Assembly (NCBI GenBank): GCA_009996515.1
Contig: JAACZV010000007.1
Coordinates: 89,490-153,489 of the forward strand
Direction: 5' to 3'
Length of the DNA: 64,000 nucleotides
Source: Comamonadaceae bacterium
Lineage (GTDB): Bacteria > Pseudomonadota > Gammaproteobacteria > Burkholderiales > Burkholderiaceae_C
In this document: positions 7,903 to 16,156 of the stretch, piece after piece
Numbering within the stretch: the stretch's first letter is position 1
Layout: the number at the start of each line of letters is the position of its first letter
Notes under the pieces: model-generated
Seen by the model: the letters and a program-made list of their open reading frames with translations, nothing else
Database searches by the model: none
What the model was told of the DNA's origin: nothing
Program-made: the position numbers and the translations under genes

Positions 7903-8874
7903 TTAGACCCGGGATTCTAAAAGTTCGCGCCAGCGTGCCACCTCGGGCCCGATGGCGGCCAGCCCGTCCAGGCAGCGCACCCCTTCGATGGCGCCCGGCG
8001 GGCGCAGCGCCCGGCTGCGGCCGCCGGCCCAGATCTCGATGCCGGCCGGCAGCAGGGCGCGCAGCGCGACCAGCGCGTCCTGCACCGCCCGGCTGGACAG
8101 CTGCACGCTGAAGCTCAGCGCGACGACGTCGGCGCGATGCGCCGCTGCGGCGGCGGCCAGCTGGGCCGGCGGCGTCTGTGCGCCCAGCGACAGGCAGACC
8201 ACCCCCTCCAGCGTCAGCAGGGCCTCGGCCATCAGCAGGCCCAGCACATGGCTCTCGCCAGGCAGCGTCGTCAGCAGCACGCGCGGCGCGGCGCCGGGAG
8301 CCTGCGCCGGCAGGGCCTGGATGGCCTGGCGCAGCGTCAGCTGCAGCGACTCGCTGTAGATGTGCTCCTGGAACACCTGCACCTCGCCGCTCATCCACAG
8401 CTCGCCGATGCGCGTCGTCAGCGGCGCGAAGACCTCGGTCACGGCGCCCGCCAGGCCGCGGCGCAGCACCGCCTGGGACAGGGTGCGGCGCAGGCCGTCC
8501 ACGTCGTGCCGCTGCAGCAAGGCCGTGCAGGCGGCGATCTCGGGCGCCTCGGCCGCGGCCGCGCCCGAGGCCAGCCCCTCGGCCGCCGGCTGCAGCAGCG
8601 CAGTCAGTTCGGCGGCGGACGCGCCGACGATGCGCCCCGGCCGGTGACCGGCCTCCAGCAGGCGCTTGATGAGGCGCAGCTTCTGCAGCTGCTCCGGCGG
8701 ATACAGGCGCTCGCCGGCGGCGTCGCGCCAGGGCGTGGGGAAGCCATAGCGGCGCTCCCAGACGCGCAGCGTCTCCTTCTGGATGCCGGTCTCGCGCTCG
8801 ACGGCGGCGATGCCCATGGCACCCACCGGCGCGCCGCCGGCCTCGCCGCCCCCTGGGAACAAGACATCGCTCAT
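7903..8874 (-). CDS. litR: MerR-family B12-dependent photoreceptor regulator, LitR/CarH type
   Basis: 323 residues. The N-terminal MerR winged helix (about 20-90: MGIAAVERETGIQKETLRVWERRYGFPTPWR, then RLYPPEQLQKLRLIKRLL) is followed by a helical B12-cap domain and a Rossmann-type cobalamin domain. Two diagnostic motifs are present: Wx9EH (W160, E170, H171), which marks adenosylcobalamin photoreceptors of the CarH/LitR class, and ExHxxG (E207, H209), whose His is the lower axial cobalt ligand. Family members are tetrameric dark repressors that fall apart in light. It diverges from an eight-gene lipid-type operon, with palindromic sites between, and is followed by the diiron gene. The symbol is by family, not by orthology test. 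Confidence 0.88.
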   Translation of the reverse strand: MSDVLFPGGGEAGGAPVGAMGIAAVERETGIQKETLRVWERRYGFPTPWRDAAGERLYPPEQLQKLRLIKRLLEAGHRPGRIVGASAAELTALLQPAAEGLASGAAAAEAPEIAACTALLQRHDVDGLRRTLSQAVLRRGLAGAVTEVFAPLTTRIGELWMSGEVQVFQEHIYSESLQLTLRQAIQALPAQAPGAAPRVLLTTLPGESHVLGLLMAEALLTLEGVVCLSLGAQTPPAQLAAAAAAHRADVVALSFSVQLSSRAVQDALVALRALLPAGIEIWAGGRSRALRPPGAIEGVRCLDGLAAIGPEVARWRELLESRV

Positions 8875-8921
8875 GGCGGCGGCACCGTCAGCAGCAGAAA
8901 TGGACTAGACATGATCTTGAA

Positions 8922-9026
8922 TTTGTCCTGGACAAAGTTAAGACAGAACGCGGCACATGGCGTAATATCGCTCCAAACAGACAATTTGCACAGGACAAAT
9001 CTTCTACAACAAGCCTCGATTGTCCT
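8922..9026. promoter_or_regulatory. Candidate LitR operator region: 15-bp palindrome plus repeated half-sites
   Basis: A perfect palindrome TTTGTCC-T-GGACAAA lies at 8922-8936. Related half-sites follow: AGACAAT at 8979-8985, GGACAAA at 8993-8999 and TTGTCC at 9020-9025. TTGAAT at 8917-8922 could be a plus-strand -35 box, so the palindrome would fall in the spacer, as is common for MerR-type regulators. The region is distinctly AT-richer than its surroundings and sits in the gap between the divergent regulator and operon. Sites are seen; LitR binding is inferred. Confidence 0.6.
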
Positions 9027-9097
9027 CTCGGATGCATGGCCTTGTGCAAGGCCCCGCAACCGGGACAGGGACGTCGAGACCGCACGGGACACCGGAC

Positions 9098-10723
9098 ATG
9101 GCGACAGCATTCGTCACCCGAACTGGGGACAGCGCCCAGGAACTTCATGCTTCGGGTCGACTCTCGGACTACATAAACGGTGCAAGCCCGAGCCTCTCGC
9201 GGCGCGGGGCGCCACCGACCCCTGCCGAATTCGGGCCGCCTGACCTCTCTGGGTCCAGAGCAGCAATCTCGGAGCCGTTCTCCTCCTCACTCCCTCCCTC
9301 GTTGGCTCCGGGGCGTTTGGCGGCCTCTTTTACAACCCGGTCCCGTGTCGATGCCGACGCGGGGCCGTCCGCATCCGCCCCCGCCGGCCATGCCGGGCCG
9401 CTGCTGGAGCTGCTGCGCCATCGCGGCCACCCGCAAGCGCCTGGCGGCCGCACCGACAGGCGCATCGCCGTGGTCGGCGCCGGCATCGCCGGCCTCTCGG
9501 CCGCCTGGGCACTGAGCGACCGCGCGCACGTCACGCTTTTCGAGGCCGCTCCGCGTGCCGGCGGCCACACGCACACGGTCGACGTGACGCTGGGCGGGGT
9601 GACGCATGGCGTGGACACCGGCTTCCTCGTCTTCAACGAGCGCACCTACCCGCTGCTGATCCAGCTCTTCGAGCAGCTGGGCATACGCACGGCACGCAGC
9701 GACATGAGCTTCTCGGCCCAGGTGCCGGCGGACGACGTCGAATGGAGCGGCAGCAGCCTGGCCACCGTCTTCGCCCAGCGCCGCAACCTGGGGCGCCCGG
9801 CCTTCTGGGGCATGCTGGCCGACCTGCTGCGCTTCAACCGGCTGTGCACGGCGCTGGCGGCGCGCGGCGAGGAGGCGGCGCTGGCCGAGCCCATCGGCGA
9901 CTTCCTGGACCGCCACCGCTTCGGCCCGGCCTTCCGCGACTGGTACCTGCTGCCCATGGTGGCCTGCATCTGGTCCTGCCCCACCGCGCAGATGCTGCAG
10001 TTCCCGGTCCGCACGCTGATCCGCTTCTGCCACAACCACGGGCTGCTGCAGGTCAACGACCGGCCGCAATGGTGGACGGTGGCCGGCGGCGCCCGCCACT
10101 ACGTCGAGGCCCTGCTGCCGGCCATCCACGACGTGCGGCTCGCCACGCCGGTGCAGGCGGTGCGCCGCCTGCCGGGCGGCGGCGTCATGCTGGCCTCGGC
10201 CCGCGGCGAGGAGCGCTTCGACGCCGTCGTCCTCGCCGGCCACAGCGACCAGAGCCTGGCGCTGCTGCCCGAGGCCGGCAGCGCCGAGCGCGAGCTGCTG
10301 GGCGCCATCCGCTACCAGCCCAACGTGGCCGTGCTGCACACCGACGCCAGCCTGCTGCCGCGCCGCCGCCGCGCCTGGGCGGCGTGGAACTACGAAAGCG
10401 GCGGCCGCCACGGCGAGCAGGGCGCCTCGGTGTGTCTGCACTATCTGCTCAACCGCCTGCAGCCCCTGCCCTGGCAGGAGCCGGTCATCGTGTCGCTGAA
10501 CCCGCTGCGCGCCCCCGACCCGGCGCGGGTCGTCGGCCGCTACGACTACGCCCACCCCGTGTTCGACGAGGGCGCCGTGCGCGCCCAGGCGCGGCTGCCC
10601 GCCATCCAGGGCCTGGGCGGCGTCTGGTTCGCCGGCGCCTGGACCCGCTACGGCTTCCACGAGGACGGCCTGCTGTCCGGCCTGACGGCGGCCCGTCAGG
10701 TCGCCGAGGAGGTGCTGTCGTGA
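9098..10723 (+). CDS. NAD/FAD-binding oxidoreductase (amine-oxidase-like, COG2907 type); start uncertain
   Basis: The recognisable protein starts near base 9461 with RIAVVGAGIAGLSAAWAL (GxGxxG flavin motif), then the acidic strand end LFEAAPRAGGHTHTVD, and ends with the flavin-contacting WFAGAWTRYGFHEDGLLSGL. This matches predicted NAD/FAD-binding proteins that sit beside DUF1365 and CFA-type genes. In-frame ATGs occur at 9032 and 9098; either gives an N-terminal extension of 120 or more low-complexity residues with poor codon bias, so the true start may lie later (possibly a TTG or CTG). It is the first gene of the light-island operon, and its stop overlaps the DUF1365 GTG start. Probable role: flavin-dependent oxidation or desaturation of a lipid; not proven. 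Confidence 0.8.
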   Translation: MATAFVTRTGDSAQELHASGRLSDYINGASPSLSRRGAPPTPAEFGPPDLSGSRAAISEPFSSSLPPSLAPGRLAASFTTRSRVDADAGPSASAPAGHAGPLLELLRHRGHPQAPGGRTDRRIAVVGAGIAGLSAAWALSDRAHVTLFEAAPRAGGHTHTVDVTLGGVTHGVDTGFLVFNERTYPLLIQLFEQLGIRTARSDMSFSAQVPADDVEWSGSSLATVFAQRRNLGRPAFWGMLADLLRFNRLCTALAARGEEAALAEPIGDFLDRHRFGPAFRDWYLLPMVACIWSCPTAQMLQFPVRTLIRFCHNHGLLQVNDRPQWWTVAGGARHYVEALLPAIHDVRLATPVQAVRRLPGGGVMLASARGEERFDAVVLAGHSDQSLALLPEAGSAERELLGAIRYQPNVAVLHTDASLLPRRRRAWAAWNYESGGRHGEQGASVCLHYLLNRLQPLPWQEPVIVSLNPLRAPDPARVVGRYDYAHPVFDEGAVRAQARLPAIQGLGGVWFAGAWTRYGFHEDGLLSGLTAARQVAEEVLS

Positions 10724-11469
10724 ACCAGGCCCTGCTGGGCCTGGGCCGGGTCGTCCACCGCCGGCTGCGGCCGCGCGAGCATGCCTTCTCCTACCCCAGC
10801 TATTTCCTCTGGCTGCCGATGCGCGCGCTGCGCGGCCAGCCCTGCCCGGCGCTGAATCGCAACGGCCGCGGATGGCTGAGCTTTCACGACGCCGACCATG
10901 GCGACGGCGGCGCCGACGCGCTGGCCTGGCTGGACGCGCTGCTGGCCGCCGAGGGCGTGGCCGATGCCGACGGCGAGGTGTGGCTGCAGACCTACCCGCG
11001 CGTGCTGGGCCATGTGTTCAAGCCCGTCAGCTTCTGGTTCTGCGAGCGTGCCGACGGCTCGCTCGCGGCTGTCGTCGCGGAGGTCAACAACACCTTCGGC
11101 GAGCGCCACTGCTATCTGCTGCAAGGCCCGGAGCTGGCCTGGGGGCAGGAGCAGGTCGCCAGCAAGGTCTTCCACGTCTCGCCGTTCTGCCGCGTCGAAG
11201 GCCGCTACCGCTTCCGCTTCCAGCGCCGCGGCGACCAGGTCGCCAGTCGCGTGGACCATGACGACGCCAGCGGCCCGTTGCTGCTGACCAGCCTCGCCGG
11301 CCAGCTGCAGCCGCTGACCTCGCGCAGCGCCCGCCGCGCCTTCTTCGCGATGCCGGCGCTGACGCTGATGATCGTCGCCCGCATCCACTGGCAGGCGCTG
11401 ATGCTGGCCGTCAAGCGCGTGCCCTTCTTCTCCAAACCCCAGCCGCCCGAGCGCTTCGTCACCCGCTGA
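10720..11469 (+). CDS. DUF1365 domain-containing protein
   Basis: 249 residues from a GTG that overlaps the previous stop (GTGA). Conserved family blocks are visible: HRRLRPREHAFSYPSYFLWLPM near the start, LGHVFKPVSFWFC, EVNNTFGERHCYLL, and KVFHVSPFCRVEGRYRFRF. No signal peptide is seen; a hydrophobic patch (ALTLMIVARIHWQALMLAV) lies near the C-terminus, so it may associate with membrane. DUF1365 has no firmly assigned reaction, but it almost always accompanies a FAD oxidoreductase and a CFA-type methyltransferase, as here. Six bases separate it from the methyltransferase gene. Confidence 0.9.
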   Translation: MNQALLGLGRVVHRRLRPREHAFSYPSYFLWLPMRALRGQPCPALNRNGRGWLSFHDADHGDGGADALAWLDALLAAEGVADADGEVWLQTYPRVLGHVFKPVSFWFCERADGSLAAVVAEVNNTFGERHCYLLQGPELAWGQEQVASKVFHVSPFCRVEGRYRFRFQRRGDQVASRVDHDDASGPLLLTSLAGQLQPLTSRSARRAFFAMPALTLMIVARIHWQALMLAVKRVPFFSKPQPPERFVTR

Positions 11470-11475
11470 CCCGCC

Positions 11476-12693
11476 ATGCCGACCACCACCACCGCCACCT
11501 CCCTGCCCGGCCTGAGCGTCGAACCGCCCCGCCCCGCGCGCCGCGTGCTGGCGCTGCTGCGCCACCTGCGCCACGGCAGCCTGGACGTGCAGACGCCCGA
11601 GGGCGAGCTGCTGCATTTCGGCAGCCAGCAGCAGCCGCGCGCGGCGCTGCGCATCGCCGACTGGGCCGTCTGCGACGCCGCGCTGAAGTCGGGTGACGTG
11701 GGTTTCGCCGAGAGCTTCGTCGCCGGGCACTGGAGCAGCCCCGACCTCAGCGCACTGCTGACGCTGCTGATCCGCAACCGCACCACGCTGGAAGACCTGT
11801 TCTACGGCGGCTTCTGGGGCGGCCTGCTGCACCGCCTGCGCCACGCGCTCAACCGCAACACGCGCGCCGGCAGCCGCAAGAACATCCAGGCCCACTACGA
11901 CCTGGGCAACGAGTTCTACCGGCTCTGGCTGGACCCGACGATGAACTACTCCAGCGCCTGGTTCGAGCAGGGGCGCGGCGGCGACCTCGTGCAGGCCCAG
12001 CAGGCCAAGATGCGCCGCGCGCTGGCCGAGGCCGGGGTCGCGCCGGGCCAGCGCGTGCTGGAGATAGGCTGCGGCTGGGGCGCCGTCGCCGAGGTGGCGG
12101 CGCGCGACTTCGGCGCTCAGCTGACCGGCGTGACGCTGTCCACCGAGCAGCTCGCCTGGGCCAAGGACCGGCTGGCCCGGGCGGGCCTGAGCGCCGACCT
12201 GCGCCTGCAGGACTACCGCGATATCGCCGACCCGCCCTTCGACGCCATCGTCTCCATCGAGATGTTCGAGGCCGTGGGCCGCGAGTACTGGGACGGCTAT
12301 TTCCGCACCGTGCACGACCGGCTCAAGCCGGGCGGCCGTGCCTGCATCCAGAGCATCACCATCCGCGACGATCTGTTCGACCGCTACCTGCGCTCGACCG
12401 ACTTCATCCAGCAGTACATCTTCCCCGGCGGCCTGCTGCCCAGCCCCAGCCAGTTCCGCGCCCACGCCGAGAAGGCCGGGCTGCGCGTCGTCAACGAGCT
12501 GGCCTTCGGCGCGGACTACGCCGAGACGCTGCGCCGCTGGCGCGAGGCCTTCCTGCACCAGGACGGCCGCGTGCGCGAGCTGGGCTTCGACACCCGCTTC
12601 ATGCGGCTGTGGGAGTTCTACCTGGCCTACTGCGAAGCGGCCTTCGCGGCGGGCAACACCGACGTCATGCAGTTCACGCTGCAGCGCGACTGA
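11476..12693 (+). CDS. Cyclopropane-fatty-acid-synthase-like SAM-dependent methyltransferase
   Basis: 405 residues. CFA family landmarks: AHYDLGNEFYRLWLDPTMNYSSAWF (about 141-163), the SAM site VLEIGCGWG, IVSIEMFEAVG, and YIFPGGLLPS. Against E. coli Cfa, three positions around the catalytic bicarbonate differ as I align them by eye: Cys139 is S160, the MFEHVG block reads MFEAVG (Glu239 kept as E265), and His266 is Q292. The Tyr in GADY is kept. Such changes suggest methyl transfer to an unsaturated acyl chain that may not end in a cyclopropane ring. Third gene of the operon; its stop overlaps the next ATG by one base. Confidence 0.88.
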   Translation: MPTTTTATSLPGLSVEPPRPARRVLALLRHLRHGSLDVQTPEGELLHFGSQQQPRAALRIADWAVCDAALKSGDVGFAESFVAGHWSSPDLSALLTLLIRNRTTLEDLFYGGFWGGLLHRLRHALNRNTRAGSRKNIQAHYDLGNEFYRLWLDPTMNYSSAWFEQGRGGDLVQAQQAKMRRALAEAGVAPGQRVLEIGCGWGAVAEVAARDFGAQLTGVTLSTEQLAWAKDRLARAGLSADLRLQDYRDIADPPFDAIVSIEMFEAVGREYWDGYFRTVHDRLKPGGRACIQSITIRDDLFDRYLRSTDFIQQYIFPGGLLPSPSQFRAHAEKAGLRVVNELAFGADYAETLRRWREAFLHQDGRVRELGFDTRFMRLWEFYLAYCEAAFAAGNTDVMQFTLQRD

Positions 12694-13226
12694 TGCGCCG
12701 CCGCACCGCCCTCGCCGGCCTGGGCCTTGCGCTGCTGCCCGTCGCGCCGCACGCCTGGGCGAGCCCCGAGCTGGCCGGCCTGACGCTGCGCGGCCAGGGG
12801 CGGTTCCGCTACTTCGGGCTGGCCATCTACGACGCGCGGCTGTGGTCGGCCGAGCCGCTGGACGCCAACCGCTGGGCCGAGCAGCCGTTGCTGCTGGAGC
12901 TGCAGTACGCCCGCTCGCTGGTGGGCCGCGAGATCGCCAAGCGCTCGCTGGCCGAGATGCGCCGCCAGGCCGCCATCGGCGATGCGCAGGGCCAGGCCTG
13001 GCTGCAGGCGATGGAGGCCGCCTTTCCCGACGTGAAGGCCGGCGACCGCCTCACCGGCCGCTACGAGCCGGGCGCGGGCGCGCAGTTCTTCTTCAACGGG
13101 CAGCCCCGCCAGCGCATCGCCGATGGGCAGTTCGCGCGGCTGTTCTTCGGCATCTGGCTGAGCCCGCAGACCTCGGAGCCGGCGCTGCGCGAGCAGCTGC
13201 TGGGCGGCCGTGACGGCCAGGGCTGA
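12693..13226 (+). CDS. Chalcone-isomerase-like exported protein
   Basis: 177 residues. It begins with a twin-arginine-like or Sec signal peptide (MRRRTALAGLGLALLPVAPHAWA, cleavage expected after AWA). The mature part (LAGLTLRGQGRFRYFGLAIYDARLWS... then FFGIWLSPQTSEPALREQLLG) matches the bacterial chalcone-isomerase-like family, whose members in plants and bacteria bind fatty acids rather than chalcones. It is therefore likely a periplasmic lipid-binding or lipid-processing partner. The ATG shares one base with the preceding TGA; the end overlaps the MFS gene by 17 bases. Confidence 0.8.
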   Translation: MRRRTALAGLGLALLPVAPHAWASPELAGLTLRGQGRFRYFGLAIYDARLWSAEPLDANRWAEQPLLLELQYARSLVGREIAKRSLAEMRRQAAIGDAQGQAWLQAMEAAFPDVKAGDRLTGRYEPGAGAQFFFNGQPRQRIADGQFARLFFGIWLSPQTSEPALREQLLGGRDGQG

Positions 13227-14448
13227 GCTCGCGCCGCTGGACGGCCTGCGCTACGGTGCGCTGGGGCTGGCGCTCGCCTTCGTGGCCCTGCCGCTGTACG
13301 TGCACCTGCCGCAGCACTACGCGACCCGGTTCGGCGTGCCGCTGGCCAGCCTGGGCGCCCTGCTGCTGGCGGCGCGCGCCCTCGACGCGCTGGCCGACCC
13401 CTGGATAGGCCGGCTGTGCGACCGGGCCCTGGGGCGCCGCCGCCTGCTGTGGCAGCTGCCGCTGGCCGGGCTGCTGCTGGCGGCCGGGTTTGCCGGCCTG
13501 TTCTTCCCGCTGCCGCGCGCGCCCGCCGCGCTGCTGGCCTGGGCCGGCGGGCTGCTGGTGCTGACCTACCTCGCCTACAGCGTGTTGACCGTGCTGCACC
13601 AGGCCTGGGGCGCGAGGCTGGGCGGCGGCGTGGCGCGGCAGAGCCGCGTGGTGGCCTGGCGCGAGGGCTTCGCCCTCGTCGGCGTGGTGACGGCCAGCCT
13701 GCTGCCGTCCACCCTCGGCCTGGGCGCCACGGCGGCCGCGCTGGCGGTCGCGCTGGTGCTGGGCCTGGCCCTGCTGGCCTTCGCGCCCCAACCCGGCGCC
13801 AGCGATGCCGAGCCGGCGCCGCTGGCCCTGGCCTGGCGGGTGGGCGAGTTCCGCCGCCTGCTGGCCGTCTACCTGCTCAACGGCATCGCGGCGGCGGTGC
13901 CGGCCACGCTGCTGCTGTTCTTCATCGACGACCGCCTGCGCCTGCCCCAGGCGCAGGGGCTGTTCCTGGCCAGCTATTTCGCCGCGGCCGTGGTGTCGCT
14001 GCCGCTGTGGCTGCGCATCATCGGGCGGCTGGGCCAGCCGCGCGCCTGGGGCCTGGGCATGGGGCTGGCCATCGCCAGCTTCGCCTGGGCGGCGGCGCTG
14101 GGCGAGGGCGATCAGGGCGGCTTCCTGGCCGTGTGCATCGCCAGCGGCGCGGCCCTGGGCGCGGACCTGGCCGTCCCCGGCGCGCTGCTGGCCGGCGTCA
14201 TCCAGCGCGCCGGCCTGGCCGGCCGGGCCGAGGGAGCGTTCTTCGGCTGGTGGAACGCCGCCACCAAGCTCAATCTCGCGCTCGCCGCCGGCCTGGCGCT
14301 GCCGCTGCTGCAGGGGCTGGGCTATGCGCCCGGCCAGCGCGACCCCCAGGCCCTGCAAGCCCTGACCCTCGCCTACTGCCTGCTGCCCTGCGCCCTCAAG
14401 CTGGCCGCGGCCGGGCTGCTCTACCGCCACTTCATCGCCACGCCATGA
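13210..14448 (+). CDS. MFS transporter, sodium:galactoside-symporter-like
   Basis: 412 residues, about twelve membrane helices, starting at a GTG inside the previous gene. The motif ALDALADPWIGRLCDRALGRRRLLW between helices 2 and 3 is the GPH-type MFS signature, and the middle loop near residue 195 is short. Typical glycoside symporters are 450 or more residues, so this is a slightly compact form. In light/singlet-oxygen islands of other proteobacteria a similar carrier accompanies CFA-like and DUF3833 genes; whether it moves lipids or a small solute is unknown. The stop overlaps the DUF3833 ATG (ATGA). Confidence 0.85.
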   Translation: MTARAELAPLDGLRYGALGLALAFVALPLYVHLPQHYATRFGVPLASLGALLLAARALDALADPWIGRLCDRALGRRRLLWQLPLAGLLLAAGFAGLFFPLPRAPAALLAWAGGLLVLTYLAYSVLTVLHQAWGARLGGGVARQSRVVAWREGFALVGVVTASLLPSTLGLGATAAALAVALVLGLALLAFAPQPGASDAEPAPLALAWRVGEFRRLLAVYLLNGIAAAVPATLLLFFIDDRLRLPQAQGLFLASYFAAAVVSLPLWLRIIGRLGQPRAWGLGMGLAIASFAWAAALGEGDQGGFLAVCIASGAALGADLAVPGALLAGVIQRAGLAGRAEGAFFGWWNAATKLNLALAAGLALPLLQGLGYAPGQRDPQALQALTLAYCLLPCALKLAAAGLLYRHFIATP

Positions 14449-14975
14449 ACCGACGCCTGCTGCTCACCACATCCGCCCTGGCCCTGCTGGCCGGCTGCGC
14501 CAGCGCCCCGGTGCCCGAGGACTACGCCGCCGAGAAGCCGGTGCTGGATCTCAAGACCTATTTCAACGGCCCGCTGACCGCGCATGGGCTGTTCACCGAC
14601 CGCGCGGGCAAGGTCAAGCGCCGCTTCGTCGTGAAGCTGCAGGGCCGCTGGCAGGGCGATGTCGGCACGCTGGAGGAAGACTTCCTCTACAGCGACGGCA
14701 AGACCGAACGCCGGGTCTGGACCATCACGGCGCTGGGCAACGGCCGCTACCGGGGCACCGCCGCCGACGTCATCGGCGAGGCCCAGGGGCTGGCCCGCGG
14801 CAACGCGCTGCGCTGGAGCTACACCTTGCGCCTGCCGGTGGACGACACCACCTATGACGTGCAGTTCGACGACTGGATGTACCTGATGGACGACCGTGTC
14901 ATGCTCAACAAGGCGCGCATGAGCAAGTTCGGCATCGATCTGGGCGAGGTCACCTTGAGTTTCTACAAGCCATGA
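14445..14975 (+). CDS. DUF3833 lipoprotein
   Basis: 176 residues with a lipoprotein signal peptide: MNRRLLLTTSALALLAGCAS, lipobox LAGC with the modified Cys at residue 18. The mature domain is DUF3833-like (FNGPLTAHGLFTDRAGKVKRRF, DFLYSDGKTERRVW, LPVDDTTYDVQFDDWMYLMDDRVMLNKARMSKFG), predicted to form a lipocalin-like barrel. This would place it in the periplasm anchored to a membrane, suited to binding lipid products of the operon. It is linked by ATGA overlaps on both sides. Confidence 0.88.
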   Translation: MNRRLLLTTSALALLAGCASAPVPEDYAAEKPVLDLKTYFNGPLTAHGLFTDRAGKVKRRFVVKLQGRWQGDVGTLEEDFLYSDGKTERRVWTITALGNGRYRGTAADVIGEAQGLARGNALRWSYTLRLPVDDTTYDVQFDDWMYLMDDRVMLNKARMSKFGIDLGEVTLSFYKP

Positions 14976-15730
14976 GCCTGAACCCGCGCTTGCGCGACTG
15001 GCAGGGCCGCACCGCCTGGGTCATCGGCGCGTCCAGCGGCATAGGCCAGGCCACGGCCAGCGCCCTGCATGCGGCGGGCGCGCGCGTCGTCGTGTCGGCG
15101 CGCCAGGCGGCGCTGCTGGACGAGTTCGTGGCGGCCCACCCGGGCAGCCGCGCGCTGCCGCTGGACGTGCTGGACCTGCCGGCCCTGCGCGCCGCGGCGG
15201 CCGAGGTGGGGCCCGTGGACCTGTGCGTCTACTGCGCCGGCTACTACCGGCCCATGGGCGCGGCCGGCTTCGACCTGGCCGAGGCCCGCCGCCATGTCGC
15301 CATCAACTACACCGGCGCCCTGCATCTGCTGGACGCGCTGCTGCCGCAGCTGCTGGCCGCAGGCGGCGGCCACCTGAGCCTGGTGTCCAGCGTGGCCGGC
15401 TACCGCGGCCTGCCTCGGGCGCTGGCCTACGGCCCGGCCAAGGCCGCGCTGACCCACCTGGCCGAGGCGCTCTACCTGGACCTGCACCCGCGCGGCATCG
15501 GCGTGTCCGTGGTCCACCCCGGTTTCGTGGCGACGCCCATGACGGCGCAGAACGACTTCCACATGCCGGCCGAGATCGGCCCCGACGAGGCGGCGCGGGC
15601 CATGCTGGCCGGCTGGGCCGCCGGCGAGTTCGAGATCCACTTCCCCAAGCGCTTCACGCGCTTCATGAAGCTGCTGCGGCTGCTGCCGTACCGGCTCTAT
15701 TTCCCGCTCGTCGGCAAGGTGAACCGATGA
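14972..15730 (+). CDS. Short-chain dehydrogenase/reductase
   Basis: 252 residues. The cofactor site reads VIGASSGIG (TGxxxGIG-type, about 13-21), the catalytic region has LVSSVAGYRG with the active Ser, then YGPAK with the Tyr-x3-Lys pair. A C-terminal amphipathic stretch (RFTRFMKLLRLLPYRLYFPLVGKV) is hydrophobic and basic and could tether the enzyme to membrane. It probably oxidises or reduces a hydroxyl or carbonyl of a lipid intermediate. Both ends overlap neighbours by four bases. Confidence 0.88.
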   Translation: MSLNPRLRDWQGRTAWVIGASSGIGQATASALHAAGARVVVSARQAALLDEFVAAHPGSRALPLDVLDLPALRAAAAEVGPVDLCVYCAGYYRPMGAAGFDLAEARRHVAINYTGALHLLDALLPQLLAAGGGHLSLVSSVAGYRGLPRALAYGPAKAALTHLAEALYLDLHPRGIGVSVVHPGFVATPMTAQNDFHMPAEIGPDEAARAMLAGWAAGEFEIHFPKRFTRFMKLLRLLPYRLYFPLVGKVNR

Positions 15731-16143
15731 CCCACCCGGACTCGCGCGTGGCCGTGCTCATCGGCCTGTACGAAACCCTGCAACCCGCCAACCTGGACGA
15801 GCTGGCGGCGCGCTATGCGCGCGGCTGCCGCTTCAAGGATCCGTTCAACGAGGTACAGGGCCGGGCGGCGCTGCGGCGCGTCTTCCAGCACATGTTCGAG
15901 ACGGTGAAATCGCCGCGCTTCGTCGTGCGGGATGCCTTCGTGGAGGGCGACCAGTGCTTCCTCAGCTGGGACTTCCACGCCGGCGACCTCGTCATCCGCG
16001 GCGCCAGCCATCTGCGCTTCGACGCCGCCGGCCTGGTGGCCGAGCACCGCGACTACTGGGATGCCGCCGAGGAGCTGTACGAGAAGCTGCCCGTGCTGGG
16101 CGCGCTGATGCGCCTGTTGAAACGCCGTCTGCGCGCGACGTGA
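15727..16143 (+). CDS. NTF2-like (SnoaL/nuclear transport factor 2 fold) protein
   Basis: 138 residues; the sequence VLIGLYETLQPANLDELAARYARGCRFKDPFNEVQGRAALRRVF is a classic NTF2/SnoaL start, with FKDPF and a later HRDYWDAAEELYEKLPVLG. Members of this fold act as small isomerases, hydratases or binding proteins. It is the last gene of the light-island operon, starting in the SDR stop codon. No active-site assignment is safe. A hairpin within a repeat-like element follows. Confidence 0.8.
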   Translation: MTHPDSRVAVLIGLYETLQPANLDELAARYARGCRFKDPFNEVQGRAALRRVFQHMFETVKSPRFVVRDAFVEGDQCFLSWDFHAGDLVIRGASHLRFDAAGLVAEHRDYWDAAEELYEKLPVLGALMRLLKRRLRAT

Positions 16144-16156
16144 TGTCTTGCCGCGC

